The notes: generated from the letters alone by a model not told the origin. 64,000 nucleotides of DNA from Rhodococcus tibetensis (GCF_024438035.1 NZ_JANFQF010000007.1:205029-269028), one strand, 5' to 3'; shown: positions 54,316 to 62,478, counted from the first letter of the stretch. Numbers and translations: made by a program.

Positions 54316-54510
54316 ATGCACACCACCGACCACACCGCATGTCCCGACGAACCGACGACCTCACGCATGCGGTCCGGGACATCGATCACGCTCGGCGCCG
54401 CGGCAGCGGCGTCCGCACCCGCATGGGCCGTGACCGGATCCCTGCCCCTGGGCGGCCTGGCCGCGGTCGCGGCCCTGATCTGCATCGCCGCCGCCGCTGT
54501 GATGATCTGA
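54316..54510 (+). CDS. Small membrane protein
   Basis: A 64-residue protein: polar start (MHTTDHTACPDEPTTSRMRS), then two hydrophobic stretches (ITLGAAAAASAPAWAVTGS and LGGLAAVAALICIAAAAVMI). GAGGAAGGA precedes the ATG by a few bases. It follows the WS/DGAT gene by 57 bp. Not recognised; could sit in the membrane or on lipid droplets. Confidence 0.6.
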   Translation: MHTTDHTACPDEPTTSRMRSGTSITLGAAAAASAPAWAVTGSLPLGGLAAVAALICIAAAAVMI

Positions 54511-54559
54511 CCACCTTTCCGGCGCATCCGAATCCCTCCACCCGACAGGAAATTCACCG

Positions 54560-54700
54560 ATGAGCACCATCACACCGACACCCGTCCCGGCACGCACCTC
54601 GGCGGTGTCGGGGACGATCAGTACCGAGGAGATCAAGGCCCGCATCGAGGCCACGTTCGCCCACGACGACGAGTCCGCGCGGCCGGGAGAATCGACATGA
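54560..54700 (+). CDS. Tiny acidic protein (46 aa)
   Basis: ATG 54560 preceded by GACAGGAA encodes MSTITPTPVPARTSAVSGTI and STEEIKARIEATFAHDDESA, a soluble acidic peptide with one amphipathic helix. Its stop overlaps the next ATG (ATGA), which supports translation. No family is recognised. Confidence 0.5.
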   Translation: MSTITPTPVPARTSAVSGTISTEEIKARIEATFAHDDESARPGEST

Positions 54701-54825
54701 CCACCGTCTTCGTGCGGGTGAGTGTGCTGTCCGCCGCCATCGCCGGCACCGCGGCTTTGCAACGGTTTCTCGGCCGGGTCGGTACCCGCCGCACCCGCGG
54801 TGCCCCGTTCCACCCGAACGGCTGA
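54697..54825 (+). CDS. Tiny basic protein (42 aa)
   Basis: Starts inside the previous stop (ATGA). It encodes MTTVFVRVSVLSAAIAGTAA followed by LQRFLGRVGTRRTRGAPF, a hydrophobic helix plus an Arg-rich tail, so it may be a membrane-surface peptide. The coupled start is the main evidence. Confidence 0.45.
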   Translation: MTTVFVRVSVLSAAIAGTAALQRFLGRVGTRRTRGAPFHPNG

Positions 54826-54877
54826 CCTCGCCCGACACGTGGCGGCGACACACCATCTTCCGTGGTGAGGAGCAACG

Positions 54878-55225
54878 ATGCGACTGGATTCGGTGCCGGT
54901 GACGCTGGCGCGCCTGAACTACCGGGTGCTGCGGATCCCCTTGCAGGTGATCGAAGACCGGGGGATGTCCCGGATCGACGAGCAGGCACCGGCCCGGTTG
55001 GCGTTCGAGCATTTCCTGATCGACTGCGATCGGGCCGCCGCGTACCTGCTCGGTGATGAGAATGCCGCCGCCCGCGCCGCGGACCTGCGCCGCCACACCA
55101 CCACTGTCCGGTTCACCATCGCCCATGAGCAGCAGCGGATCCAGCACGAACGGCTGATTCTGCTCGCTCGGCAGCGGGCCCGGTTCAACGAGCGCCGCCG
55201 CCACAGAGGTGGCCGCACCACGTAG
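54878..55225 (+). CDS. Conserved hypothetical helical protein
   Basis: A 115-residue basic helical protein (LARLNYRVLRIPLQVIEDRG, RLAFEHFLIDCDRAAAYLLG, TVRFTIAHEQQRIQHERLIL). The layout with NYRVLRIPLQ at the start and LLGDENAAAR in the middle resembles mycobacterial proteins often mislabelled IF2 family translation initiation factor. Function unknown. GAGGAGC precedes the ATG. Confidence 0.6.
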   Translation: MRLDSVPVTLARLNYRVLRIPLQVIEDRGMSRIDEQAPARLAFEHFLIDCDRAAAYLLGDENAAARAADLRRHTTTVRFTIAHEQQRIQHERLILLARQRARFNERRRHRGGRTT

Positions 55226-55536
55226 CCGGGGAGCCGGCACCGGCCGCCGGAGGCATCGGCGTGGCCCGAGGTGGTCGGTCTACGTGAACGGCGCGTGGAT
55301 GTGAGCAAACCTGCAGGTAAATCGCGGACTCGCAGCCTTGACTGGCGGATGTGTTGGACACCCGATCGAGTAGCGCCGGGGCCGCGCCCTCCGGTATACC
55401 TCTAAAAACAGGGTGACCGGTTGCTATATGCCACGAGGGGTAACCGGTACCCGAAGCCACCTGAACGACCTGAAAACCAATGCCCTGGCGCGGGCGATTC
55501 ATTCCTCGGGGTCGGAGAAAACGAAAGGAATCGACA
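55226..55536. other. Gene-free stretch upstream of whiB
   Basis: No gene is supported. The last 150 bases include AT-rich pieces (ACCTCTAAAAACAGGGTGAC at about 55398-55417), a likely promoter region for the whiB gene. Confidence 0.4.
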
Positions 55537-55881
55537 GTGTTACCCGCAGGAACCGCACCGATACCGGCGTCCGAGACCGCCACCACCGAGGCCGTGGGAT
55601 GGCAGGACCGTGCAACGTGCCGCGGGGCCGAATCGTCGGTGTTCTTCTCCCCGGACAAGGAACGCGGCCACGCCCGAGCCCGACGGGAAACGCGGGCCCG
55701 GCAGATCTGCCAGGACTGCCCGGTGCTCACCGCGTGCCGCGACCACGCCCCGGCGGCCGGTGAACCATACGGAATCTGGGGCGGCATGACCGAAACCGAG
55801 CGCAGACGGCACACCCGCAGTCACCGCCACGACGATCGCCGGCCGCCACCACCAAAACGGCAGATGGCGCCCTCCCGGTAG
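55537..55881 (+). CDS. WhiB-family iron-sulfur transcription factor
   Basis: A 114-residue protein with the four WhiB cysteines (Cys28, Cys58, Cys61, Cys67) that hold a 4Fe-4S cluster, the turn GIWGGMTE (from Gly79) and a basic C-terminal tail for DNA contact. WhiB proteins bind region 4 of the principal sigma factor and sense redox state or NO. GTG 55537 is chosen, with AAAGGA seven bases upstream. The tail is not the AT-hook of WhiB7, so the subclass is open. Confidence 0.9.
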   Translation: MLPAGTAPIPASETATTEAVGWQDRATCRGAESSVFFSPDKERGHARARRETRARQICQDCPVLTACRDHAPAAGEPYGIWGGMTETERRRHTRSHRHDDRRPPPPKRQMAPSR

Positions 55882-56394
55882 CGGCGATTCTGGCGCCCTC
55901 CTGACAACGACACTGCCCCGATCCACGGCTGCAACAAGGTTTCGCCGGGTCAGCAGCCTTTCCGTGCCCGTTGGATGTACCCCACCTGCATACGGTGATG
56001 GACCGACCGAACAGCGCCGCGGGATATTTCTGATCACGTCGGTGGTGTGCGCGGCGGGAGCGCTACTGGCACTGTTCCTCGGCCGCCGCCCAGCCAAGGT
56101 CCGGCCGGACCGGCGCCCCGGGGTGGCGCCTGGCGGTGCCGGACCCGCGCCCGCGATCCTGCTGGACCAGCAGGATCACCCCCCTGCCGCCGCCGCTGCC
56201 GCCACCGCAGCGTTCGCGTCGTCCAACCTCGCCACGGCTTTCCCGCTCCGCAGCTGCTTCCGTTCGGAACCAACAACGCACCCCTCCGTGAAAGCGAATT
56301 ATCAGCAGGGGACCGGCGGTGTGGTACAGGATGGAGGAAGCTCACCGCTGTGTGACCGGGGCGGGCCGCAGGTGGCGCGCGTGGAGGGACCCCG
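55882..56394. other. Stretch with only a doubtful ORF
   Basis: A plus-strand frame from GTG 55964 contains one hydrophobic helix (FLITSVVCAAGALLALFLG) followed by a low-complexity Ala/Pro region, resembling the last helix of a transporter. It lacks a clear start signal and overlaps the next gene's start. I treat it as a possible remnant, not a gene. Confidence 0.35.
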
Positions 56395-57150
56395 ATGCAC
56401 CAGAACGCCGCGGGGGATGACACTGCGGAGTTGATGGACGTGTTCACCGCACAACGGGAGTTCACGGCCTACGGTCCGTCGTACTGGGCCGTGATCGCGG
56501 TATTCGTCACGGTCGCCGCGCTGCTGGTCTGGCTCGGGCGCCGGCAGAGCGAAGCGCAGGCGCGCCGTCTCGGCCGCGCCCTGGCGGTGCTGACCGCCGT
56601 GATCTACGGTGCGGCGCTGGTCTATTCGCTGTTCCCGCCCAGCATCGGCGGGTCGGTGCCGCTGCGCCTGACCGATCTCGCGACGGTGGCGGCGGCCTAC
56701 GCGCTGTGGTCGCAGGCACAGTGGGCGTTCGCGCTCACCTACTACTGGGGTCTGGTGCTGAGCACACAGGCGTTGATCTCACCGGTGCTGACCAGCCCGG
56801 ACTTCCCCCACCACGAGTTCCTCGCGTTCTGGGGGATCCACCTGCTCGTCGTCTGGGCGGCGATCTACCTCACCTGGGGCCGGCGGATGCGGCCGCGGTG
56901 GCGCAGCTACCGGATCGTGGTCCTGGTCACGGCGGTCTGGGCGGCAGCCACGGTCACCTTCAACGCCATCGCCGGCACCAACTACGGGTTCCTCAACCGA
57001 AAACCCGCCACCGCGACCCTGCTGGACGTGCTGGGCCCCTGGCCGCTGTATCTGCTGACCGCGACCACGCTGATCCTCATCGTGTGGGCGATGATGACGT
57101 GGCCGTGGGAGCGGACCCGTCACCACACCGAAGGCGGACAGCGGGTCTGA
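56395..57150 (+). CDS. TIGR02206 (YwaF-like) membrane protein
   Basis: A 251-residue integral membrane protein with about seven helices. After the start FTAYGPSYWAVIAVFV come conserved blocks LFPPSIGGSVPLRLTDLATV, LTYYWGLVLSTQALISPVL, DFPHHEFLAFWGIHLLVVWA and GTNYGFLNRKPATATLLD, which match the TIGR02206 family. Its function is unknown. GGAGGGACCCC precedes ATG 56395; Met at 56434 is an alternative. Confidence 0.86.
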   Translation: MHQNAAGDDTAELMDVFTAQREFTAYGPSYWAVIAVFVTVAALLVWLGRRQSEAQARRLGRALAVLTAVIYGAALVYSLFPPSIGGSVPLRLTDLATVAAAYALWSQAQWAFALTYYWGLVLSTQALISPVLTSPDFPHHEFLAFWGIHLLVVWAAIYLTWGRRMRPRWRSYRIVVLVTAVWAAATVTFNAIAGTNYGFLNRKPATATLLDVLGPWPLYLLTATTLILIVWAMMTWPWERTRHHTEGGQRV

Positions 57151-57355
57151 TTTACGGCACCGGATCCACACTATGACCAGTGCCCACCCCGGTTTAGTGA
57201 GCCGGTGATGCGGATTTCATGCCGACAGGCAATCCGCCGGTCTCCTTCCCGCCGGTCCGCACGATCTTTGCCGGCCGATAGCACGCGGCGACTACTCCGA
57301 CCGTGCAACCATGAACGGCGTATCACTGCACCGCACCGATTCGTGACAGGCGGGA

Positions 57356-57610
57356 GTGAGCACGATGCCGAACCAGTCCGGACATCCCCAGTCGCTGCGA
57401 CAGGTACAGGACTGCGCGACCGCGATGCGCCGATGGCTGGCCACCGACGACAACAGCGCGGCGCTGATGGCGCACCTGCGCGCCGAACCGGTCGACGCCG
57501 CGTGGTTGAGCACCTACCGGCGCCTGCACCGCGACCTCACCAGGGCGGTCGGCACCGCGCACCGGACCGATGCGCCCGAACCCGCGCACACCCCCGGAAC
57601 ACCGAACTAG
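57356..57610 (+). CDS. Small protein, paralogue of the next one
   Basis: An 84-residue helical protein (LRQVQDCATAMRRWLATDDN, WLSTYRRLHRDLTRAVGTAH). GTG 57356 has GGCGGGA just before it; ATG 57365 is possible. It shares the pattern LxxVxD...LR...TYRxLxxxLxxAVGxAx with the gene 79 bp downstream. Function unknown. Confidence 0.55.
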   Translation: MSTMPNQSGHPQSLRQVQDCATAMRRWLATDDNSAALMAHLRAEPVDAAWLSTYRRLHRDLTRAVGTAHRTDAPEPAHTPGTPN

Positions 57611-57688
57611 GAACCGCTCGGTGTCTCCGTGCGGCGAAGCGTTGCGAACGGCAGGGCCCGATGCAACTCCTGCACTCGGGCGCCGAAG

Positions 57689-57892
57689 ATGACCGCCGAA
57701 CAGCGCGGGGCGCTCGAACGGGTGCGGGACGCACACGCGGTGCTGCGCAGCTTCATGTACCTCACGGACCCCAACATCCCCACACCCGTCCGAGTGGACA
57801 CCTACCGTCAGCTCACCGACGAACTGATGGAGGCGGTCGGCGCCGCACAAACCGCGGGCGTCCCCGAGGCCGTCATCTTCGACAACATGTGA
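57689..57892 (+). CDS. Small protein, paralogue of the previous one
   Basis: A 67-residue helical protein (LERVRDAHAVLRSFMYLTDP, DTYRQLTDELMEAVGAAQTA). ATG 57689 is taken because similarity to the upstream gene begins there; GTG 57629 is a possible longer start. No family is recognised. Confidence 0.55.
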   Translation: MTAEQRGALERVRDAHAVLRSFMYLTDPNIPTPVRVDTYRQLTDELMEAVGAAQTAGVPEAVIFDNM

Positions 57893-58108
57893 CCTCGATC
57901 GATCGCCGGGATCACTCGTAGCGCGCACGCCAGCGTCCGAGTAGAGCTTTCCGCCCCCGGTACGGATGCGCACCGCCACGCAGCCGAGCGGGCCCACACC
58001 GCCCCCACCGACATCGGCGACGACGCACCGGACTGACAGACACGGCATTGATCCGGCCGCCTGGCCATCGATGACCGGTCACCGATCGCTGACCGGTCGC
58101 GCGGGGGC

Positions 58109-58471
58109 TCAGTCGCGCGAGGTGCTGGGCAGGGCTGTGTCGGTTCGCAGTGCCTGCAGGGTGTCGAGTTCGCGGTCGATGTCGCGTCGCTTGGCCTCGA
58201 GGCGCTCAACCTCTTGTGCCAGGAGTTGGTCCATCACGCCGGTGCGCTCCTCGGGTGGCGCTTCGAGGCACGGGAGCAGGTCGCCGATCGTGGCACTGCA
58301 CAGGCCTGCGGCGAAGAGGTGCTGGATCATGATGACGCGTTCGACCATGGAGTCGTCGAAGTCGCGCCAGCCGCCGGTTGTGCGCTCGGACCGGATCAGG
58401 CCGTGGTCCTCGTAGTACCGCAGTGACCGTGGGCTGACTCCGCTTGCGTCCGCCAGTACACCGATGCGCAT
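58109..58471 (-). CDS. MerR-family regulator
   Basis: A 120-residue regulator with an N-terminal MerR winged helix (MRIGVLADASGVSPRSLRYY, EDHGLIRSERTTGGWRDF) and a dimerising coiled coil (LAQEVERLEAKRRDIDRELD). No cysteine-rich metal site is visible at the C-terminus, so it probably senses an organic compound or redox change. ATG 58471 has a strong ribosome site, GGAGGTG. Divergent from the DsbA/deaminase/SMR operon. Confidence 0.88.
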   Translation of the reverse strand: MRIGVLADASGVSPRSLRYYEDHGLIRSERTTGGWRDFDDSMVERVIMIQHLFAAGLCSATIGDLLPCLEAPPEERTGVMDQLLAQEVERLEAKRRDIDRELDTLQALRTDTALPSTSRD

Positions 58472-58505
58472 GACACCTCCAGATCGGGCCGAACTGGCCC
58501 CAGCA

Positions 58506-58537
58506 TTGCAGCTGACACCGGTGTGAACTTCCACAAT
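58506..58537 (+). promoter_or_regulatory. MerR-type promoter with central palindrome
   Basis: ACACCGGTGT (58515-58524) is a perfect palindrome lying between TTGCAG (-35-like, 58506-58511) and CACAAT (-10-like, 58532-58537), 20 bases apart. MerR activators bind such dyads between over-spaced elements. It sits between the regulator and the dsbA-like gene. Confidence 0.5.
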
Positions 58538-58582
58538 CGACGGGCCGCACCCGATCGGGGTGCCGATCGAACCGGAGGTCGC

Positions 58583-59179
58583 ATGACTGTCCAGATCCAT
58601 ATCTGGTCCGACTACGTCTGCCCGTTCTGCCTGATCGCCGATGAGCTGATCGAGCGCGCGATCGCTGACCGAGCCTACGTGGAGGTCGTCCACCATGCGA
58701 ACGAGCTGCGTCCCTACCCGACGCCGACCTTGCGGCCGGAGGACGAATACCTGCCCGACATCTGGCAGCGCACCGTCTACCCGATGGCCCGCCACCATGA
58801 GGTGCCCATGACGTTGCCGAGTGTCTCACCGCAGCCGTACACCAGGCTGGCCTTTCGCGGCGCCCAGTACGCCGCCGATCAGGGGCTGGGCGGCGACTAT
58901 CACCGGCGGCTGCTGACTGCGTTCTTCCGGGAGGACCTGGACATCGGCGATCGGGAGGTGTTGGCCCGCCTGGCCGAGGAGGCCGGGTTGGATCCGGTCG
59001 CCTACTCCGCAGCCCTCGACCAGGAGGAGTACGCCGAGCGGCACCGCCAGGCGCTGGCCGAGTCGGAGCGGATGGAGATCACCGTCGTGCCCACCATCGT
59101 CATTGGCGGGCGTCGGATCAACGGTGTGGCGACCGAAGGCGTGATCCGGCGGGCCCTGGACGAGGCGGCTGCTGCATGA
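58583..59179 (+). CDS. DsbA-family (FrnE-like) oxidoreductase
   Basis: A 198-residue cytoplasmic thioredoxin-fold protein: IHIWSDYVCPFCLIADELIE with the CPFC redox pair (Cys13, Cys16), a helical insert (LDIGDREVLARLAEEAGLDP) and the cis-Pro strand VVPTIVIGGRRINGV. FrnE-like proteins act as thiol-disulfide enzymes or isomerases in polyketide and stress pathways. ATG 58583 has GGAGG upstream. First gene of a four-gene set; the next gene overlaps by four bases. Confidence 0.88.
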   Translation: MTVQIHIWSDYVCPFCLIADELIERAIADRAYVEVVHHANELRPYPTPTLRPEDEYLPDIWQRTVYPMARHHEVPMTLPSVSPQPYTRLAFRGAQYAADQGLGGDYHRRLLTAFFREDLDIGDREVLARLAEEAGLDPVAYSAALDQEEYAERHRQALAESERMEITVVPTIVIGGRRINGVATEGVIRRALDEAAAA

Positions 59180-59670
59180 GCCGCGACACCAGCCGGCTCG
59201 TGACCTTGATGGCCGAAGCGGTGGATTTCAGTGTGCGCCATGTCGAGGCTGGGGGACTTCCCTTCGTTGGGCTGCTGGTCGCTGATGACGGGTCCGTGTC
59301 AGACCCCGGCGTGAACCTGGTCCGCGAGACGGGTGACCCCAGTGCCCACGCCGAGATCGTCGCGATGCGGCACGTCCTGCAGGAACGCGGTCTCACCAGT
59401 CTGAAGGGCATGACCCTGCTGGCCACGGGCGAACCGTGTGCTCTGTGCTACCGCTTCGCCGCGGAGCACGGAGTCGACGCAGTCCACTTCGCCGTCGATC
59501 GCACCACCGTCGCCCGCTGGGGATTCGACTACCGCTCCAGCTACGACGCGCTCGGAACCGACCGGTTGCTCATCGCCCAGGGTGCGCAACTCGTGACCGT
59601 CGACCGTGGTCTCGAGCCCTTCGCGAGATTCCTCGAGCTTCACGGCACCGCACTGGCCCCCCAGCACTGA
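59176..59670 (+). CDS. CMP/dCMP-type (nucleoside/guanine) deaminase
   Basis: A 164-residue zinc deaminase. The proton-shuttle motif is HAEIVAMRH (His58, Glu60) and the second zinc motif GEPCALC (Cys88, Cys91). The overall pattern with a C-terminal aromatic-rich part fits the guanine/nucleobase deaminase (GuaD) branch better than tRNA adenosine deaminase. The ATG overlaps the dsbA-like stop. Substrate unproven; its place beside exporters suggests detoxification of an amino or guanidino compound (inference). Confidence 0.85.
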   Translation: MSRDTSRLVTLMAEAVDFSVRHVEAGGLPFVGLLVADDGSVSDPGVNLVRETGDPSAHAEIVAMRHVLQERGLTSLKGMTLLATGEPCALCYRFAAEHGVDAVHFAVDRTTVARWGFDYRSSYDALGTDRLLIAQGAQLVTVDRGLEPFARFLELHGTALAPQH

Positions 59671-59696
59671 AGTCACACTCACACGAAGGACCAACC

Positions 59697-60017
59697 ATGC
59701 ACTGGCTCTACCTCGGCATCGCCGTGCTCTTCGAGATCACCGTCGCGATCGCGGCCGGCAAGGCGCAAGGTTTCACCCGCGTCGGGTGGACCGCGGCGAC
59801 CCTCGTCAGCGGCGGCGTCGCCACCTACTTCCTCAGCCTGGCGCTGCTCACCTTCGACATCGGAGTGGGGTATGCGATCTGGACCTCCGTGGCAGGCGTT
59901 GGGATCGTCATCCTCGGTGCCCTGCTCTTCGGACAGCGCCTGGACTGGCGCAAGGCCCTCGGGATCGCGGCCGTCATCGGCGGCGTCGTCGGGCTCCAAA
60001 TCAGCGGAGCGGCATGA
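59697..60017 (+). CDS. Small multidrug resistance (SMR) exporter subunit 1
   Basis: A 106-residue membrane protein with four helices. The essential membrane Glu is Glu13 (YLGIAVLFEITVAIAAGKAQ), followed by the SMR loop GVGYAIWTSVAGVGIVILG and the last helix IAAVIGGVVGLQISG. It forms a pair with the next gene, so the pump is probably a heterodimer that trades protons for a cationic substrate. GAAGGA precedes the ATG. Confidence 0.9.
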   Translation: MHWLYLGIAVLFEITVAIAAGKAQGFTRVGWTAATLVSGGVATYFLSLALLTFDIGVGYAIWTSVAGVGIVILGALLFGQRLDWRKALGIAAVIGGVVGLQISGAA

Positions 60018-60082
60018 CCCCACGCACGCACCCTCAGCCACAGCCCACCTGCCCGACCAAGCCCCACAGGAAGGCCACACAG

Positions 60083-60490
60083 ATGTCCACGGACACGACC
60101 ACTTCCCGCAGCACCATCACGAGCGCCTGGCTCGTCCTCCTCTTGGCCGGACTCTTCGAAATCGGCTACGCGCTCTCGGTCGGAGGCAGCCAAGGCTTCA
60201 CAGTGCTGCCCTGGTCTCTCGTCGCGATCGCCTTCTTCCTCCTGACGCTGTTCGCGCTCAGCGTCGCACTTCGCAGCATCGACGTCGGCATCGGCTACGC
60301 CGTGTGGGCCGGGATCGGCGCGGTCGGCGCCGCCGTCCTCGGACCAGTCTTCTTCGACGAGACCCTCACCCCCGTCAAGGCCTTCTGGCTGGCCGTCATC
60401 ATCGGCGGCGTCGTCTGGCTCAAGGTCGCGGACGGCACCAAGGGGGCGAAGTCCGAGGAACCGGCTCAGCCGCAACCATCAGATATCTAG
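60083..60490 (+). CDS. Small multidrug resistance (SMR) exporter subunit 2
   Basis: A 135-residue partner of the preceding exporter, with a polar N-terminal extension before the four helices. The membrane Glu is Glu26 (LLLAGLFEIGYALSVGGSQG), the loop GIGYAVWAGIGAVGAAVLG and the last helix FWLAVIIGGVVWLKVA. The GIGYAVW loop and LFEIGYAL resemble Gdx/SugE-related pumps that export guanidinium or quaternary ammonium. ACAGGAAGG precedes the ATG. Confidence 0.9.
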   Translation: MSTDTTTSRSTITSAWLVLLLAGLFEIGYALSVGGSQGFTVLPWSLVAIAFFLLTLFALSVALRSIDVGIGYAVWAGIGAVGAAVLGPVFFDETLTPVKAFWLAVIIGGVVWLKVADGTKGAKSEEPAQPQPSDI

Positions 60491-60661
60491 CCGCATCCGG
60501 GTCAGCCGTCGCCGCCCGAACGACGCGATCGAACTCCGAAGTGTGGCATCCATCATCGACGTGTCCGCACGTGGTCACATCAGGGGAGCCCGTGTGGCAC
60601 AAGATCCGTTGAGGGTCAACGTCGGCATTCGTCGATCGAGACCATCCAGGAGCAGCAAGCC

Positions 60662-61200
60662 TCAAACGGTGACGAGAGACTCGTCGGCGTACGGGGCGTG
60701 CAGCACCCGCACGAGTTGCTCGTCGTCGGTGAACTGGTGGTCGCCGATCCGGTCCACCGGGATCCCGGGGGTCCACGAGTTCATGACGACGGCGGCTGAG
60801 TACACGCCGAGATCCTCGGCGTGTACGTCGACTGTTCGATGCGCGACTCCTCGGGCGGCGAGTCTCCTGGCCAGAACTTGCATCGTGATCCCGGGCAGCA
60901 AGCCGGCGCGTGGCCAAATGACAGACTCGCCGTCCCAGAAGGCGAGGTTCCAAATGGTGGCCTCGCCAAGCGACCGTGACGGGTCGACGAATGCGGCATC
61001 GTCGAAACCACGGGCCGCTGCATGGCGCAGGAAGAAGGTCTTGCCGACCTCGCCGACGTGCTTCAGGTGCGCCAAGTGGCGTTCGTGACGTACGACGTCG
61101 AGGCGCAGCGGACCAACTGGCGGTTCGGCCGGAACCCGATGAGCGCACGAACACGTCGAGCTCGACCGGGATCCTCGGAGCGATAAACTCACCCTCCCGC
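60662..61200 (-). pseudogene. Class IV aminotransferase, N-terminally truncated
   Basis: The frame reads VVRHERHLAHLKHVGEVGKT with the PLP Lys region, FDDAAFVDPSRSLGEATIWN, GLLPGITMQVLARRLAARGV and NSWTPGIPVDRIGDHQF, a class IV (branched-chain/ADC lyase-like) aminotransferase from about residue 110 to the end. Upstream a second frame adds EGEFIAPRIPVELDVFVRSS, but the first 90 residues are missing. GTG and ATG choices do not restore the fold. An intact enzyme is about 250-270 residues. Confidence 0.65.
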
Positions 61201-61278
61201 TGTGTCACGAAGCAACTCAACGATGCGTCGGCCGGTCCCGCTTGAATCGCCTGTCGACGACCATACGGCCCGGACGGG

Positions 61279-61536
61279 CTACTTCGAGGACAGCCACAGT
61301 CTGAATGCTTCGGCCGTCGCCGCCTGCAAAGTCGTCCCCCGGGTGGCTACTTCGATCTTCACCTGCCGCAGCAACTCCGGGTCTACGCGGGCGGAGAATT
61401 GAGGGAGTTTCGGCGCACCCACGGACGGTGCGGCGAACTCGGCTGCAGTCCTCGGTACGAGCGAACTGTTATCACCATCGGGCGTCGCGGTCTGCAACGC
61501 GGTGTCGGGTGCTCCCATGAAGTGCTCGTTGGACAT
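61279..61536 (-). CDS. Ribbon-helix-helix-type small DNA-binding protein
   Basis: An 85-residue protein with a flexible N-terminus and a C-terminal ribbon-helix-helix-like part (LPQFSARVDPELLRQVKIEV, ATRGTTLQAATAEAFRLWL). The beta strand (FSAR) and two helices match small plasmid partition proteins and antitoxins. ATG 61536 is preferred, with AAGGAG seven bases before it; ATG 61542 sits too close to that site. No toxin or ParA gene is adjacent in the window. Confidence 0.68.
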   Translation of the reverse strand: MSNEHFMGAPDTALQTATPDGDNSSLVPRTAAEFAAPSVGAPKLPQFSARVDPELLRQVKIEVATRGTTLQAATAEAFRLWLSSK

Positions 61537-62265
61537 CTTCATCTCCTTGACGAACCGATGAGGTAGCTGTCGACGAGATCGGCGGCCTCGGTGCTGCACC
61601 CTGGCGTGTCCGTTCCACGAGGCCGGCCTTGCAGTCGACATGTTGCGGGTTACGCGGAGTATCGGAAATTCTGTTGCCTACAGTGACGACTGGAACGGAC
61701 CTGAACCGAAGCCTACGGATAGGAAGCCTACGGATAGAAAGATAGCAGGCGTGAAGGCAAAATAGGTTGTTACCAAGAAAACAAACGAATGCAGGATACG
61801 TAGTGCCCGTCGGACAAAAAGGGTAATCACGGTTCCAGCTAGTGTTTGGCACCAGCTATCGCGCCGCCGGTATGAAATGCCATGCAATGTAGCTTGGTAA
61901 CAAGCTAGCAATCTCTCTTGCTGGACGTCCAACCAGTAATAAAAACCGTTGTACGTCTGACCAGAACCGAAATTTACTGTACGTCCGACCAATTCAGAGA
62001 AGCACACTGCCCAGGCATTTACGAAGCCAGTCGTCTCCTTCTCGGATGCACAATCTCCGTCCTTGCAGAAAGCGATTCTTACGGGGTAGCGGCGTTGGCC
62101 CACCCCCCTTTCCCCGCCGATAGGTTCTCAATCAGCAATTTCCCCGCGGGGCGCACGCGCGCCTTTTCGGGGACAGCTAATCAATTAACCGACACGCCGT
62201 CCCGATCGTTGACACGGTCGAATCATGCTGTGCGCCTGTTCAGTTATTCGAATGACATCAGACGT
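61537..62265. other. AT-rich non-coding region with iterons and tandem repeats
   Basis: I see no supported gene. The base composition is much lower in GC than elsewhere. It holds a perfect 15-bp tandem duplication (GAAGCCTACGGATAG at 61708-61737), a palindrome AGCTTG-GTAA-CAAGCT (61891-61906) and three iterons at 61923-61992. A minus-strand frame at 61678-62103 exists but its codons do not look coding. Confidence 0.55.
61923..61992 (+). repeat. Three iterons with exact 28-bp period
   Basis: GGACGTCCAACCAG (61923), GTACGTCTGACCAG (61951) and GTACGTCCGACCAA (61979) are 14-bp copies of the same element. Their starts are spaced exactly 28 bp apart, with unrelated 14-bp AT-rich spacers. Phased repeats like this serve as partition centromeres, replication iterons or tandem operators. 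The nearby ribbon-helix-helix protein is a candidate binder. Confidence 0.65.
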
Positions 62266-62478
62266 TTAATCGCCAGCGGTGGAGACTGTTCCCACGTCGT
62301 GGAACATCGGCCCCACTGTGTTCGGGTCCGCCGGGTCGGCACCGAAAGCGTTGCCGTTGGCTAGTCCTCGCTCTTCGAAGATGAGAAGCGGCAGAGCAGG
62401 CGGGACCGGATCCCGGCCCCGTCGGCTGGCGCGGGCGAGCGAGCACGGCAGGAACTTCTCCGGGTCCGCTGCTGTCAT
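62266..62478 (-). CDS. Possible small protein (70 aa)
   Basis: ATG 62478 is preceded by GGGGGAA and the codons have high third-position GC (MTAADPEKFLPCSLARASRR, LPLLIFEERGLANGNAFGAD). No family is recognised. It lies in a region with few genes, so it could also be chance; the start signal and codon use give moderate support. Confidence 0.4.
   Translation of the reverse strand: MTAADPEKFLPCSLARASRRGRDPVPPALPLLIFEERGLANGNAFGADPADPNTVGPMFHDVGTVSTAGD

Noticed and set aside
61678..62103. A 141-codon minus-strand frame in the AT-rich region
   Set aside because: It spans the iterons and the 15-bp tandem repeat (giving a repeated FLSVG), has no ribosome site and its codon use is unlike real genes here.
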